Positions 11,251-25,108 are shown, counted from the first letter of the stretch. The stretch is 64,000 bases of DNA from Zonotrichia leucophrys gambelii (GCF_028769735.1 NC_088169.1:45351229-45415228); one strand, 5' to 3'. The notes: generated from the sequence alone by a model not told the origin. Made by a program: numbers and translations.

Positions 11251-14200
11251 AGTAGCTAGATGCTGTAGTTCCTTCACACTCCTTGTTAAGTATGAATAGA
11301 TAAGGAAAATAAATTGAGAAGTCTGTTTGAACACAGCCTTCTTTTAGATTTGTAGGAATGCAAGAAAGGTACTTTTTCACTATAAGTCAGTCACACAAGC
11401 TTGTATAGATAGGGACACTGGAGTAGAAAAAGAAAGATGCAAAGCTAAAAATGGTTAGTAGGAGGAAAAGCACAGATGTACAGCTCACAGTGTGTAAAAT
11501 TATTTTCTTAAAATTACCCTAAAAGAAGAAAATAATATAACAGCTGCAGCAAAATCATTAGAAAAGGTAATCAAAATGGGAGAAAGTGGTTCTTTTCTCT
11601 AAGATCAAGTAATTTTGTCCCTTCCTTGTACTAGTCCCTCTGTGTCTTTGTTGTGATGCTGTGATGTTGCTATTCTCAGACAATAACTGTGCTAAAAATT
11701 CTGCTCTGTCATCTGAAAAAAAAAAACCAAACAGAAAATCACCAGAATATTCTCATGTATTCACTTGCCCCTTCCACCAACAGAAGAAGAGAAGGTACAT
11801 AACACCTTTATGGAAATCCAACTTCCAAACTCCCACCAATATGTCTTTTCACCATGGCCTATTTGACATATTTGGGTATTGGATATGTTATAGAGAAATC
11901 AGATTTTTGTGAATATTTTTCCTTCCACTTATGTGAAGTGGATACACATAAAAATTTTCAAAAGTATTACAACCTTCTTCCTGAGCTTCTTCCTCTCTCA
12001 ATCAAAATTTTGATACCTTGGCTGGCATATAATTGGCTGAATTTGTGATGGTGACATACTAGAGGATATGTTCATATGTAGTTAGATGATGAAACCAAAC
12101 ACAGTCATCTGCTAGGTGATCACTTATTTGGTGACGATAGAAAATAACTTTAGCTTTATAATGCAAAGTGATACGTCATAGAAAACCAATTAAAAAAAAT
12201 CTGAGGGAAATTACCACTTTCCTTTGGTACAAGAAATCCTTGCCAGAATAAAAGGCAGAAGATCATAAAAGTTTTAATCTGCAATGAAACACTAAATTGT
12301 AAAAACTTTATGTGAAAACTTTCCAAGAACTGACTGACCAATAATGTGAGGAGCCAAAGGGCTAGTATTTCTCAAGGGTATCAGTAAGTGACAAGTTGAT
12401 GTAGTGCTAAGTCTACAAATCAGAGTAAAATGAGAAGCAAAAAAGTTGTATTATATCAAGAATCTTCTAACTTAGATTATATCTAAGAGCAGAGAGATGG
12501 GAGGAGGTTACTAGCTTGAGAGAACAAAGTCTTCAGAGTAGTAGGCAAGATAAACAGAAACAAAACCTTACAAGAGAGCTCTTCCAACACTTAAAATTAA
12601 CTGATGTGTCCATGCAACCTCTACTTCCAATCATATTATTGGGAGTGGACCCCCAACTACTACTGCAACTCTGTAATTATGGATAAATTACTTGTATGTG
12701 AAGGGCTATGTGTGGTTTTGTCTGTGTGTGTTTATACTGATAAACTAAACAGAAAGGTTTCTGAAAATTTTGTTGATGGATTATATCTCACTAGATGACA
12801 GCATAATGCTTTAATTTTTTCAACAAATAACATGATCATGTAAAGGAAATGACACACACAGGCGGACTTTTCATAACCAACTGGGCAATGATGTTTGGCC
12901 TGCCACAAACATGATACAAAGAACAAATTCCATAGGAAGACACATCTAGTACTTACTGTTTAGTACTGAATCTCATTTTAGGGTGGAATGAATAATGTTC
13001 TGAAGGTAGCTATATGTCTTCATTGATTAGGTAATGAAATATCTTTACTTAATCTAGGTGCTTAATTTTCAGACAGTTAAAGTCAGGGTATGAATCTTAC
13101 CCTAGGTGTTCAAGGGAATTTTAGGTTACTACAGTGATATGCCTTCAGAAGTGACTACTGCAATATGCTCTCAAGAGAAATGAAAATCAAATTAAGATTC
13201 TGAGGAATTTTATATGCCTGATTTCAGCTTAAGTCCCACAGTGTACCTAACAAATATTTTTGGATCTTGAGTTACTCCTTTTCTGTAATTTCTGTAAGAA
13301 ATGTGGATATTTACAATCTTCAGTCTCTTATGCTTTGTTGAATGTTGTGCTGTGCAGTGGGTTGATGTTTACACAGGATAGTGCAGGACTTAGCATTATG
13401 CTTATTTTCTTACTGTGAGATTGTTGTGAAAAAATGTTCTTCCTGCTCTGATAATAAATAGTGTTAAATTGATACATTAATTTATAATTATTGAGATCTT
13501 TTGCAATTAATTCACTTTTTCTTTGAATTAATTTCACATACATTGCAGACTTATTTAGAACTTCAATATTAAACTTTAGTGTCAAAGCAACAAGCAATTT
13601 GATTTGAACCTTTTCCAGAACAGCCTAAGACAGGATCACTTTAACTGTAACTGCTTACTATTTTCTACACATCCTCCAGTGCATATATCTGAAGGGGGAT
13701 GTAGTAAGACTTATTTAGTTAATGACTTGACAACATTTTGCTTAAGCAGCAGCTACATAAACTGCAGATGCCTGTGAATTTGCCACCTTCGGCTCTACTA
13801 AATAGTTAGTGGAATAAAAGTATTTTTTTTATATATGGCTATGAACTATTAAAAATATATATATTTATACCCATTTAATAATTAGATATAATTTTTGTGC
13901 TATTTACACTTAATATATCTATTGCCATGAAAGGTAACATTACTGCTCTGTTCAAGCTACAGTGTCAGTCTCAGAACAAGAATTCCCTTGGCAGTATGGA
14001 TACAAGGCGTGAATCTCAGGAATGTGCTTTGCCCTAGAGAGCATAGTAGGAGAAGATGCTGCTAACGCTGCCATTTAGCCATCTGCATTCTCTCCCTGGT
14101 TCTGCAGCTACTGCCAAGCACATTTCCATGTATATTACCAATGGCTATGGCTTTGCATTTTTTAACTGGAAGTTATTTTCTTCTTTTTTATACAATACTT

Positions 14201-14847
14201 TAACTGTTCCTGCCTGGTTTCCTGTAGCAGCTGCCCCAGCATCTTCTCTGAATGCCAAGCCTGACTCAAAACAGAGCCAAAGAAGTGATTTCTACTTCTT
14301 GCTCTTTCTCTTTTTATTTTTTTGTAGTTTATTTTTTTAGCAGTTCCAAAGGCATTTAACTTCCATTTACATAGACTTGAGCAAGGGAACATGATGTTCT
14401 AGTTTGCCCACTTCCCACACACGAAAAAATAAGGAAGTGTTTGTCTTTACAGATTGATTGCTTTTCTTCATACTAGATGGAAGGAAAGTGTAATACACCC
14501 ACAATCATATGCACATGCACTGTCACCTTGGAGATGCAGTGTTGTAAGTTAGTGAGCAATCATGTACTGAAATCCAGATAATACACTGGGCCAGGGTCAC
14601 CGTGACATTTTAATACTACAAATTTTATATGATTTTTACTGTTAATTACATAGGCTTTATGTATTCTTATTTGATCTCTTTCCACAAAAATGGGGTGGAG
14701 GGAACCATACAGCTCTCTCAAAGCTTAGGAAAGAGATTCAGACCAAAATAAACAGTGGGAAACGTGCCCCCTTTTTTTTCCTACTGTTGTTCCCATAAGG
14801 TTTTGTCCTTGCATGGAGACACAAGTGCTCCGCTCTGCCACCTATGC
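11251..14847. other. AT-rich non-coding DNA
   Basis: No credible gene. The open frames here are short, use non-ATG starts or low-complexity sequence, and resemble nothing I know. An AT-dinucleotide patch lies near 13830-13880. Confidence 0.5.
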
Positions 14848-14853
14848 CTTCCC
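14848..14853 (+). repeat. Target-site duplication, left copy (CTTCCC)
   Basis: CTTCCC directly precedes the TG that starts the solo LTR. The same six bases follow its terminal CA at 15210-15215. Confidence 0.7.
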
Positions 14854-15059
14854 TGTAGCAGATAGGGCCTGGCGTTCGGAAGATCTCGTGGTGTTACGGG
14901 AAGACAGGGCCCCTGCCCCCTTAGATAAGAAAATTAACATAGGAATGTAGCCCCCTGAACCGGATTCCAGTAATTTTCCACTTGCCCAGGTAATTTTCCA
15001 TCCCTACTAACCATAGATGGTAAGGACAGACCCTCACCTGACGTAGAAGCCCCTTAGAC

Positions 15060-15066
15060 TATAAAA
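15060..15066 (+). promoter_or_regulatory. TATA box of the solo LTR
   Basis: TATAAAA in the middle of the LTR, followed 17 bp later by AATAAA. Transcription would start near or after the poly(A) signal. Confidence 0.65.
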
Positions 15067-15082
15067 CCCCACGAGAAGAGAG

Positions 15083-15088
15083 AATAAA
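15083..15088 (+). terminator. Polyadenylation signal of the solo LTR
   Basis: AATAAA followed by a GT-rich stretch (TTGGTGTCCGCGTG) suitable as a downstream processing element. Confidence 0.6.
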
Positions 15089-15209
15089 GGCCTTTGATCC
15101 TCCACCACATTGGTGTCCGCGTGTTTCTTAGGCCCGAGCGACCCTGGGGAAGAGGGTCGCCATGCTGTTTCCTGAAACCAGGCCGCCTGCCTTGTATCAG
15201 AAGGCAACA

Positions 15210-15215
15210 CTTCCC
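15210..15215 (+). repeat. Target-site duplication, right copy (CTTCCC)
   Basis: Exact repeat of 14848-14853 directly after the LTR's terminal CA. Confidence 0.7.
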
Positions 15216-18200
15216 CCTTGTTTTCCCTTCAATTATCAAAAAGGGAGAGCTTTATTGAAAGAATAATGACAAAGTCACAACAACAACTTCAGAAATATAA
15301 TGTAAACAGGAGAGGAAGAAGCAGACCTGAACAAGGTAAAGAGGCAGCAAAAGCAGGATGAGAAAAACATGCTGCTAGTTACTAGCTAGGAGCTTATCTG
15401 AATGACCTCTACATGGCACAGTCATAAACTTGGAAAAAATTATCATCTCCACTAGGATTTCTTGCAAAGAAATTACTCCACTTTAATCTATAAAAATAAA
15501 GTTCTTCAACTTCCTAGCCTAAGGTCAAACTCCTCAAACAGTCCATTATTAAACTTCCTTACTTGGCAACACAAGGTAGCCACATGGCAGCAGCACTCTT
15601 CAGAACAGTTCCTTATCCTGTGTTAAATCCCCAACACTTACTAGATGACTATTTGGGAGAATACTTGTTGGTGTAAGATAAATATATTCTACAGAACTTT
15701 TCCAGCAATATAATTAAAAAATAGTAGCTTTCCAAAGCCTGGAAACTGCCTGTCCATTTTCAATTTATTAGTATCTGCAGAGGTTTTCCTTTATTTTCTC
15801 CATTGCATGGTGTAGCAAAGGAATCAGATCTATTGTACTCCCAGGGATAACTAATTTTGCCTTAGAGTTTACTGTATGTTTATGCTATTATAATGCTGCA
15901 CAAAGAGGCTATGCTGATTTTATTTTTGTGAAATAATTTATATTATAGAACCAAAATAAGCAAAACCTGTGATATCCTTACAACTTAAAGACAGAGAAGA
16001 TGCGATTTGGTCTGAGATAGTTAGTTAAGTCAAAAATCCCCAGAACTAGGACTGCCTGCCTCTGAGCTCTGCAGATATATTACCTCAGCAGGACCAAGGC
16101 AATCCAAGTAATTTTGTTCTGCTCTGTGCAGTATGGGCATTCTTTCTGACTTTTACAGACCAGAATTTGCAGTCAAACTAGTATATGGAAGGTGAGGAAG
16201 AAGTATAAATAGAGTTACACTCATCTTCTGGCTCCCTAGATTGATATATTATTCTGTGTTAAGTTTTTTTCTACCTTCCTTTCTTGCTTTCTTACCTCTA
16301 GGAGACTTCTTGATCATAGAATCTCGAATTTAATTTTGAAATGTGGTACCCTTAAATAGTCTCCTGCTGCTTTTCTCATAACACTGTATCGTCTTTGCCT
16401 GGTTGTCTTTCACATATTAGTACATTAAACCCTTGCAAATTCCAAATAGAACAGACTGGAAAACAGTAAGTTGGATAGTAATGTAAAGGCTTGAGACTGC
16501 CTGAGATTTCTTTCCTAAGTCTCTCTATGCTGCTGGAATTCACTTATAATATGTCTAGCAAACTAAATATGCAATTATGTAGACCTGCAAATGAAAATGA
16601 GAATATTACATTTCACCAAAATTTTATTGTACAAAAGTTCCTCTCCTGCACTTCTTCGAAAAGAATTGGTTTTAAGTGGAAAGTTTTCAGAAATATGCAG
16701 ACCTTTATTGGTCTTTTGTTTGTTTTTTTAAGAAGGGTTTTTGTTGGTTTTTTTTTAATTTATTTATCCAATAAATAATAATAGCACAGGACACAGAACA
16801 GCAAGACATCTCAGAGACTACTGAGTTCACACATCTAACCTGGAAGGAAAACCATATTCTTTAATTAAATGCTTATATAGCTATTTATGATTAAAAAAAT
16901 ACCAAAAACCAAACATAAAACACAGTACATAACATAAAAAATTAGGCTAAGCCTTCTTTATTTCATTTGATTTAAAAATATGTCCCGAACATTTTAGATG
17001 TAATAAGAGGGAGAACTTGGAACTAATTAGTTCAGGTGTTACAATTAACTTGATTATCTTTTACGATTATAGGGTAGTCATACCAGCTTTATTAAATTTG
17101 ACATTAGAAGATGTCATTTTCAAGGTTTAAAAATATTTTCAATCTATAAAGTGTTCTTAAGGACATGTTTTGAGAGAAGGGTAACTTGTTATAACTTGTA
17201 ATGTTTAAATGAGAGGATCAGTAAACTCAGAGGAGATTCTTTATTGCATCTATGCAGTTTGTTACACCTGACAGGTGAAAGTTCAGAAATAGATCTGCTG
17301 TCTTTCTGTTTTTAAGACAGAAGGTCAAGATAGATTGAAGGGTAGAAGGAGAGGAGTGGGAAACAAGCAACATCAGAAGTCTCCCAGTACAAAGCTGGAG
17401 CAAACCTGTTTATTTTTTCCTCTCTGTACAGACATGGCATTCAGGTAATTTCAAAGTAATTTCAAAGCTGTAATTTTTGTAACAGGTTTATTTTTGTATA
17501 ATGTGGTCCAATTTATTCTTTTTTGCTATATTATTACTGAAAATATGTGTTGCTTTCATGTAATTTAGAATTGAGGATATCTGGGGTCTATGTGATAACG
17601 TGTACTGCTAAGCTGGTGTTTAAAAAATTAACTAAGGATGTGTGGAAGTTCTGTAAAATCTCTAAGGGGAAATTTTTCCATCATTAAATATTTCAATCTA
17701 TAATTTATGTTATTTTTTTTTCACCCTTCCTTCTCAACATACTTTTTGCTTTACATTTTGCACATAAAATACAAAGTTTATTGATTCAGAAGAACTCAAC
17801 AGTCTTAATTATACACTTCGATTGCATAGGTCATGCAGAGAAAAGAGGAGGGTCATAATGAACATTAAGCTTAAGAACGCTCTTGTCTGCAATACACAAC
17901 ACACTATTTTCATTTAGAATTACTTATAATGTCCTACCAATACAACGTATTTACACCTGTAATCATCCAATTGGAAAGCTTCTAGCCACCTCAAGGGCTT
18001 TTTTGTCCACATATTTAAAGGTATTGCAAGGTTTGATGTAAGAAATTAAGCCCAAATTCTATGAATGCAATTATAACAGATAGTGCTGCTCAGAAGTTCA
18101 ATGTTTTTATCACCATAACTTGATTTCAGCATTGTTCAGTGGCTGAGGGGAGGCCTTTTTAGAATTGCATCAGTTATTTGTTGTCTTTTACAGCTTCATC

Positions 18201-21200
18201 CAAGATTCCTCTTTTCTAAGGCTTCTCTCAGCAGTCTGAGATTTTTACTGTGGAGAACGGAGTACTGTAATCTTTTTAAGGGTACTTGTCCACTATTAAA
18301 AAAAAAAAAAAACAAACCACAAAAAACACAAAAAAAACCCCACCCCAAAACCCAAATTCTTTTTTTGTTGTTTGCTGCTGAGTAGGTTTTGAGTTACATA
18401 TATTTACAATGACTGCAGGGAAGGTGAGTGCTATGAAAGTTTCAGGCTTTGGTCTGAGATAATCACTCTAAGTATCCTTTATGCAGAGATGGATAGAAAT
18501 ATGCAGTTTTAAGACACAGCACATGTAATCTAAAAGAGACATCTGAAAACATCATGAGCCACATTATAAAGTGTCAATCCGTCTACTGTCAGTAAAGACC
18601 TAGCCACCTGTCTCAGGTGTTTCCATCACAGATGTCTAGGTTTAGGTGAGCTATTTCTGCAAAACGGAAATGAATAAATAAATATTTTAAATTAGGTCTA
18701 CTTTCCATTTATTTTTTTCAAATAGCACTAAGTTACTTGATTGCCATTCCAGTGATGCGTACAAAGTAATCATCTAGTAGATGGAATAGGAGGCATATAT
18801 GACAATCATTACTCATCATGAGTAATGCTCCTACAGATTCTTCCTATGCAGCTTTAGATGCCTAATAGCAAGACAAATGCTGTTCTAAACTAGGATTATA
18901 AACCAGCTGATTATTATACAGATAAAAGTGCCGAGATAGTAAAGAAAAGTTCATAACATTTGACAATGAAGGGTGGTTTTACCTTGGAGGTGGATAACTT
19001 TGAGTGCCTGGATTGTATCTCTGGCTTCACCATGGTTGCTGGTTCAATAACAGGACATTTGTTTTCTCTGTCTGTTGACAGCTGCTATATGGCTTATCAG
19101 CTACCACTGGTTTCCTCTGCTTTCAAGGATTTCAACAGAGTCTAGTGGTGGTGTCTCCATTCTGCTCCACCCTCCAGTTAGTCCCTCTCAGCATGTGTTG
19201 TGCATCAGAAGTTGGGCATGCTGATCGCATTCCCTCCAGGGAGCAGCAACTGCACATCCTGCTGTAATTTCCATACTGTTATAACTGTATATTACTGTAT
19301 ATATTACTGTATCACTTTCCATTCTGCTCTATCCTCCATTTCCTAACCCCCTTAGCCTGTACTGTGTGGGGTGAGTCAGGATTGGTGACCACAATTTTTG
19401 TCATTTCCCAATACTTTTCCAGTATTCTTTAGTTTTGCCCCCATTCCTCTTTTCACAACTACATAATTATTGTTTTTAAAAAGTGTAATCTCATTTTTTC
19501 AATCACTATATTTTAATTAGTTCATATTAGATATTTTATTAGTCTTCCTGCATATATATTAAAATACTGTTTGGATTGGTAAACAAGACTGGAGATCTGG
19601 ACTGACTAAATTTCAAAGTGTAATTCAAGGTTTCTTTAGTGCCTTCTGTGTTACCTTCGTAAACACCTGAAAAGAAGCAAAACGTCACAAAAGCCCCATG
19701 ACTAAAACAATTTAATCTAACACAAAAGTGAAGAATAAGCAGAATAATTTGTATAAATTATAAGTTTTCTTTATAAATAATAGCAACAATTCCTCATTAG
19801 GACTAGGGAGAAGACTTGCAAGATATATTCCCACAGATGCCCAAAAGCACAGAGGCAACTCTCTCTCAGCATAAGTATGAATTCTGGGGATTATCAATTT
19901 ATTTCCCCTTCCATGCTGTATTTTAATTTTCACTGAAATTAAAAGCATTTAATCTGTCAGGAAAAAGTAGCAGAGGCAAAAATTGAGTGTAACATTTGCG
20001 CTCATTGAAAATTGTGGTATTAGAGAATATGCAAGGTACCTGGAGAGTGCTAAAGTAGTTATCCATGCGTGGAGAGAAAGGAATGATAGCATGACACTCA
20101 GGTTTATGTTCACATGACTGCTTGGGGGTAGAAGTCACTCACCTTTCCCAGTCACAAGACAAGCATACCCTGTCTTCCTTTGCTTCCCCTGCAGGGGCTG
20201 CCATTTTTGACTGCCATGTACAAAAGGCAACGTCAGAGGAACATGTGTATGTAGGGGCAAAAAGAAAACTCCTGAAAGGCTACTTGAAAAGTATTTAAAA
20301 CTGAAACACATGATGCTTCTGGAGGGAAATGCAACCTGAACCCATTAGAAAACAGAGTTCAAGAAGTATCAAGCAGCAGGGTTTTGAGGGCAAGGTGAAA
20401 TCTAAAAACAAACCTTGTTGTATGGTGCAAAAGTAATGGGAAATACAGATTCTCTTCTGCTACTAGAAGAGGAGATTAATTTTAATAGGGATGGGTTTGT
20501 ATTCCAAATTTCTTGAAATAAAGCTGAATTTCAAGCTGAGTTTGTAGTGATCCTGATGAAGACCAGCATCAAGGAAAATCTGTACACTGAGATGATCCTA
20601 CTTTCGTCTGCCAAAATCTGCATTCCTGGGCATGTTGGACGGGAGCGGAGAGGATTATAAAGGGACAACACTCTGCTGTATGTTTGCTGCAAGGTAGGTT
20701 AAATCATGGAATGACAGGGATAATTGCTTATAAATCTGGTCAACTATCTGCTGACAACTATTTTCATCCAACTGTATACCACAGAAGAGAACTTTCTAAG
20801 GCAAAGCAGCAAATCTTACTCATACTGTGCAGTAATCAAGTTGCTTCTCAGTTGCAAATAAGGGACAATGTCTACACCCTTTTGAATAAGCTTGTTTTAT
20901 AAAAGCACAAACAAATAGCAGGAATTGATCATGCTGGATGTCATCTTTAGAGGCATAGGCAACACTCTGATATGAAGTCCCCGGGTAGTAGACTTGAATG
21001 CCATGCTGTTTTTCCAATAATAGGTTTTGTTAATTATGTAAAATTTAAGCTGTTGCTTAGCAAATTCAGTTTTTCTTTTATGAACTCCCCAGTAGTAAGG
21101 TTGTATAGACTGGTGATAACCAGTCCTGTACTGTGAAAAAAGTTCAGGGGCACTGGATTATCACAACAGCTGCTGTATGAGGGAATACATACAGCTCTTA

Positions 21201-21912
21201 CAGATGACTGACAGCCATATGAAAGATAATTTCCTGACAGTTTTCTGGGAAGCATTTGCCTGTGAGCTATATTCTGCACTTGTCTAGTCTCTAGAACAAG
21301 AATCTGTTGATCATAATGCCTTGACTGAAACGGTCAACCTGAGAGCAAAAATAAATCTTTCAGGGGCTTTACTCACCAGAGTTCACACAATCAGGTATAA
21401 CCAATTAATCTCCTCATATTTCTCAGTGATCTCTCCTCCCTCACCAGTATCTAGTTGGCTTTTTAGTCAGGAAAACAATGTCCAGTTCTTTGCCTAAAAG
21501 GTACTACATGCCTAAAAGAATTTGTACAGGTGAACAGATATCCATTTGGAAGCTTAGTAGTATCTTCAGATACTTCTTAGAAGAACCAAGTCTTGTTGAG
21601 ATTTCACGTGTCCCGTTAAGGACAAAACTTGATTCTTAAATAACCCCCATGGATTTTGCCTTTGATGGAAGTCGTGACTCTTTGTAATTCTTCAAAAAAT
21701 GTGCATGCTACTAAGCTTTCAGTGATGCACTTGCTTAGAAAAAGTTTTCAGTTTCCCCACTCACATATTCAGTTTGCCTTATAATTGATCATAACCCTAT
21801 TTATTTTATTAAGCCTAAATAAGATGATTACCATAAAAATGCTTCTATATTTCTTTCCCCAGATAGGATACAGGACATTTATAGAGATGACATGGCAGTT
21901 GACAGGAACACT
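15216..21912. other. AT-rich non-coding DNA
   Basis: No credible gene. A short tandem GTAATTTCAAA repeat lies near 17444-17466 and an A/C-rich tract at 18298-18358. A TA-rich patch (ATTACTGTATAT units) lies near 19270-19315. The segment 18960-19450 is of mixed composition and may be an old degenerate retroelement, but I cannot name it. Confidence 0.5.
18298..18358 (+). repeat. A/C-only low-complexity tract
   Basis: About 60 bp of poly(A) interspersed with CAAAC, CCAC and CCCC words, almost free of G and T on this strand. Confidence 0.75.
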
Positions 21913-23075
21913 CAAACACAGAATAACGGAATGGGTCAGGTTGGAAGATACCACAATGGACCACCAGATCAAACCTCCCTGCTAGCAGAGTCATCCTAGA
22001 GCACTTGGCACAGGATTTCATCCAGTTCTTGAATCTCTCCATGAGGGGGAGTCCATAACCTCTCTGGGTAATCTGTTCCAGTGGGTGGTCACTTGCACAT
22101 TGTACAAGATCTTCTTTATGTTTCAGTGGAGCTTCCTGTGCATCAGTTTCTGTCCATTGCCTCTTGTCCTAGTGCTTGCCACCAGCAAGAAGAGCCTGGC
22201 TTCTCTTCAGATACTTACAGACATTGATGAGATACCCTCTCAGACATCTTCTTGAGTCTGAACAGACCCAGCTCTCAGCCTTAAGAGATATATTCCAGAT
22301 CCTTACTCATTTCTGTGACCTGCTCCAGGTGCTTCCTCTCTCTCCTGTAGAGAGGAGCCCAGAACTGGATACATTACTGCAGGTGTTGTCTCTCCAGGGA
22401 TGAGTATAGGGGCAGGATCACCTCCCTCAACCTGCTGGCAAAGTTCTTCCTAAAGAACTCCAGGATCCTATTGGCCTTTTTGGCCCCAAGGTCACACTGC
22501 TGACCCATGGACAGCTTATTGTCCACCAGGAACCCCAGATCCTTCTCTGAAGAGCTGCTTTTCAGCAGGGTTGGCCCCCAGCCTGTGCTGATGCAGGGGG
22601 TTATTCCTCCTCAGGTGCAGGGCACTGCATTTGTCTTTGTGGAATTCCAGATGATTTCTTTCTGCCCACCTCTCCAACCTGCTTGTCAGAAACCTAGTCA
22701 GGTTTCTTCTGAAGGGCTACACTGGAGAAGCTCTCTGGTGTGTTAGCCACTCCTCACAGCTTTATGTTGTTAGTGAACTTCATGAGGTCCCTTCTCTTTA
22801 TCTGAGCAATTGATGCCTAAGTTAAACAGCACTGGGCCCAGTATTGAACCTTGGGGGACATCACTAGTGACTGGCCTCCAGACAGATCCTCTGTCACTGA
22901 TTATACCCCTCTGGGATCTGCCATGTAGCCAGTTCTCAATCCACCTCACTGTCCACTCATCTAGCCCACACTTCCTCAGTGAGGAATGAGGATGTTAAGT
23001 GATACAGTCTTGAAAGCCTTGTTGGAGTTGAGGTAAACAACATCCGCTGCTCTCTTCTCATCATTCAAGTACTGG
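21913..23075 (-). mobile_element. CR1 LINE fragment, ~1.15 kb
   Basis: A long, better preserved CR1 copy on the minus strand. The 3' end is at the left (CACAGAATAACGGAATGGGTCAGG, the degenerate terminal repeat words). Going right, the sequence follows the usual CR1 order through the 3' untranslated part into the C-terminal coding region of the reverse transcriptase. The right end is a 5' truncation near 23075. Read on the minus strand the coding part has many stops, so it is inactive. Plus-strand open frames within it (such as 22176-22403 and 22507-22746) are antisense shadows. Confidence 0.85.
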
Positions 23076-23360
23076 TTTTGTTGTAAAAGACAATCTTACT
23101 CTAGTCAGCCAAAACATTATTTTAATTATTGTCATGATACTGTGGGGGAAATTAATTCCCTGGAAGAAATCCCACATGAATTTTTAAAACACAGATTTTT
23201 TTTTTTTTAATTTTGTTTTGAGTTCTTCTTTACACACTCAGGCTGCAAAGGAATGCCTTCTTTCTGCACCAGATGGATCAGGGTTTTTTGTCAACATCTC
23301 TGTGCTAGACAGAGTAACTTTAAGATTTCTGCTTCTGATGGAGGTACAGTTTTATGCAAT

Positions 23361-23612
23361 CAAAAAAAAAAAACCCCACAAAACTACAAACAAATAAACA
23401 AAAAAATCCCCCCCAAACAAAACAAAACAAAAACACAACAAACAACAAACCGCCAAACCCGCTAAAATTACAACCAACCCAAAAAAAAAAAAATCAAGCC
23501 AACACAAAACATAAAACAAAAGCCAAAAAAACCCCAACAAAAACTTCAAACAGAAAACCCAAAGAAAACAACACAAAAAAGGAAAACTCACTCTAAATCC
23601 AAATCCAAACAT
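23361..23612 (+). repeat. A/C-only low-complexity tract, ~250 bp
   Basis: Nearly pure A and C on the plus strand, with CAAAA, AACAAAC and CCCC words and only rare T and G. Any strand-asymmetric sequence this long leaves open frames on both strands, and those here are artefacts. Confidence 0.85.
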
Positions 23613-24797
23613 TTTGGACTCCCTTCACAAAGCAAAGTTTCAGATATTTCAAAATCCTTGTGTGCATCTTCTAGGTCTCTTTTACCTCAGCAGTATTATA
23701 GGTATCCATGTATTATGTCTGCAAACACAGCATCTCTGAAGGGTTTCAGCACAGGTGCAGCACAAGAAGAATTGGTTACCATTTACTCTGACAGTAACCA
23801 CGAGGAAAAGACCATAAAGTGGATACACTTCTACTGTGAGTGTACCAAAATAGGTCGCTGAGTTGTCAAAATTGTCAGGAATAACTTCCGAGTGCCCAGG
23901 AGGATATTATTATATTTTTTGCTGCTGAAGGACTACAAGCTATTAGATTTCTAGGAATGATCTTTTCATTTGGATTGTTTTTTAATATATGCAGAAATCT
24001 TTTACCACCAAACAGAGCATAACTAGGATTCAGTAATGTGGGAATTTTGTTTATAAAAATTCTTCAAGCTCCCCATCTGCATAGACTATAAATCAACACT
24101 AAAGTCATTCTTGTGTAAACTTCAGGTCTACCTCAAAGTTTTCACTTCCTGTTGACAACAGTAACTTGGTTCCACTTGTGAGTGAAAAAATCTTCTTCTT
24201 ATTAGCTGTGGGCTGTGCAAAAAAATTTCTACCCCTTTACAATTTGTTCCACTCCATAATATTCTGGTTGTGGATGAGGGCCTGCACAATTTTGATTTTC
24301 AGCAGTGTTGAAGAAAATGGAGAAATAACCTTTTCAACCCTCAAATCTCAGTGCTTTGGAGAAGCTGATTAGTTTCACGGTTTAAAACTTTAAAGGCTAT
24401 GAAACATACTCAGGGATGGGAACTTACATGCACATGAATTCATCATCTCAAATCCTTTGCTACATGTCCATTTTTTCTTTCAGAAGCTGGGTAACTAAAA
24501 AATAGTCAGCATAACCTTTGGTGTTACACATTACGCATCTGTAACCACAAAACTTTACATCCATAAGAAGCACAACAAAAAACACAAGACATGTCACCTT
24601 CAAGCTCTCATTCTCCTTCAGTTTTCTTTTTCATATGTTTTTTTCATCTCATTGTGGTTTTGGTGCTAAGTCCAGAGCTTAACTGTAATTAAGAGCATAT
24701 GCCTCACTTTGTACATATATTTCAGGTCACAGGAAATACAGACTTTTTTCTGTATCTATTTTTCTGATGAAAGACATGAACCACCTATTAGCAGCTT
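23613..24797. other. Non-coding DNA, nothing recognised
   Basis: Mixed AT-rich sequence without recognisable genes or repeat families. Confidence 0.5.
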
Positions 24798-25108
24798 TTC
24801 TGTACCCAAAGGGGCCTGTACAAAAGCTGAAGAGGGACTTTTAAATAGGGCATGTAGTAAGAGAACAAGGGGGAATAGATGTAAACAGAAATAGAGTAGA
24901 TTTAAATTAGGTCTAAGGAAGAAATTTTTTATTCTGAGTGTGATAAGACACTGGAAAAGGTTACATGTAGAAGCAGTGCCTCATAACTACAGTGTTCAAG
25001 ACCAGATTGGATGGTGCTTTGAGTAAGCTGGTCTAGTGGAAAGTCTCTACCTATGGCAAGGGGGTTGAAACTACATGATTTTAAATGTTCTTTACAATAA
25101 AACCAGTG
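24798..25108 (+). mobile_element. CR1 LINE 3' fragment
   Basis: Plus-oriented CR1 tail. It shows the usual order: an AGGGACTTTT...AAATAGGGCATGTAGTAAGAGAACAAGGGGGAAT block, then AGGAAGAAATTTTTTATTCTGAG, a part on one-lane spacing ending in GTTCAAGACCAGATTGGATGGTGCTTTGAG, then GGTCTAGTGGAAAGTCTCTACC and TTGAAACTACATGATTTTAAATG. It is moderately diverged and 5'-truncated. Confidence 0.85.

Larger units (their letters stand above)
14854..15209 (+). mobile_element. Solo LTR of an avian endogenous retrovirus
   Basis: A 356-bp segment starts TGTAGCAG and ends GGCAACA, between perfect 6-bp repeats CTTCCC. It contains a TATA box (TATAAAA, 15060-15066) and a polyadenylation signal (AATAAA, 15083-15088) in the plus orientation. 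A GC-richer downstream part includes GGTGTCCGCGTGTTTC, typical of bird ERV LTRs. No internal retroviral sequence flanks it, so recombination between two LTRs probably removed the body. The 6-bp duplication fits a class II (alpha/beta-like) ERV. The poly(A) signal lies unusually close to the TATA box. Confidence 0.8.

Noticed and set aside
22176..22746. Plus-strand frames inside the 1.15-kb CR1
   Set aside because: They are antisense to the CR1 coding strand.
23352..23612. Open frames on both strands in the A/C tract
   Set aside because: They result from a strand-asymmetric low-complexity sequence lacking stop codons, not from coding.
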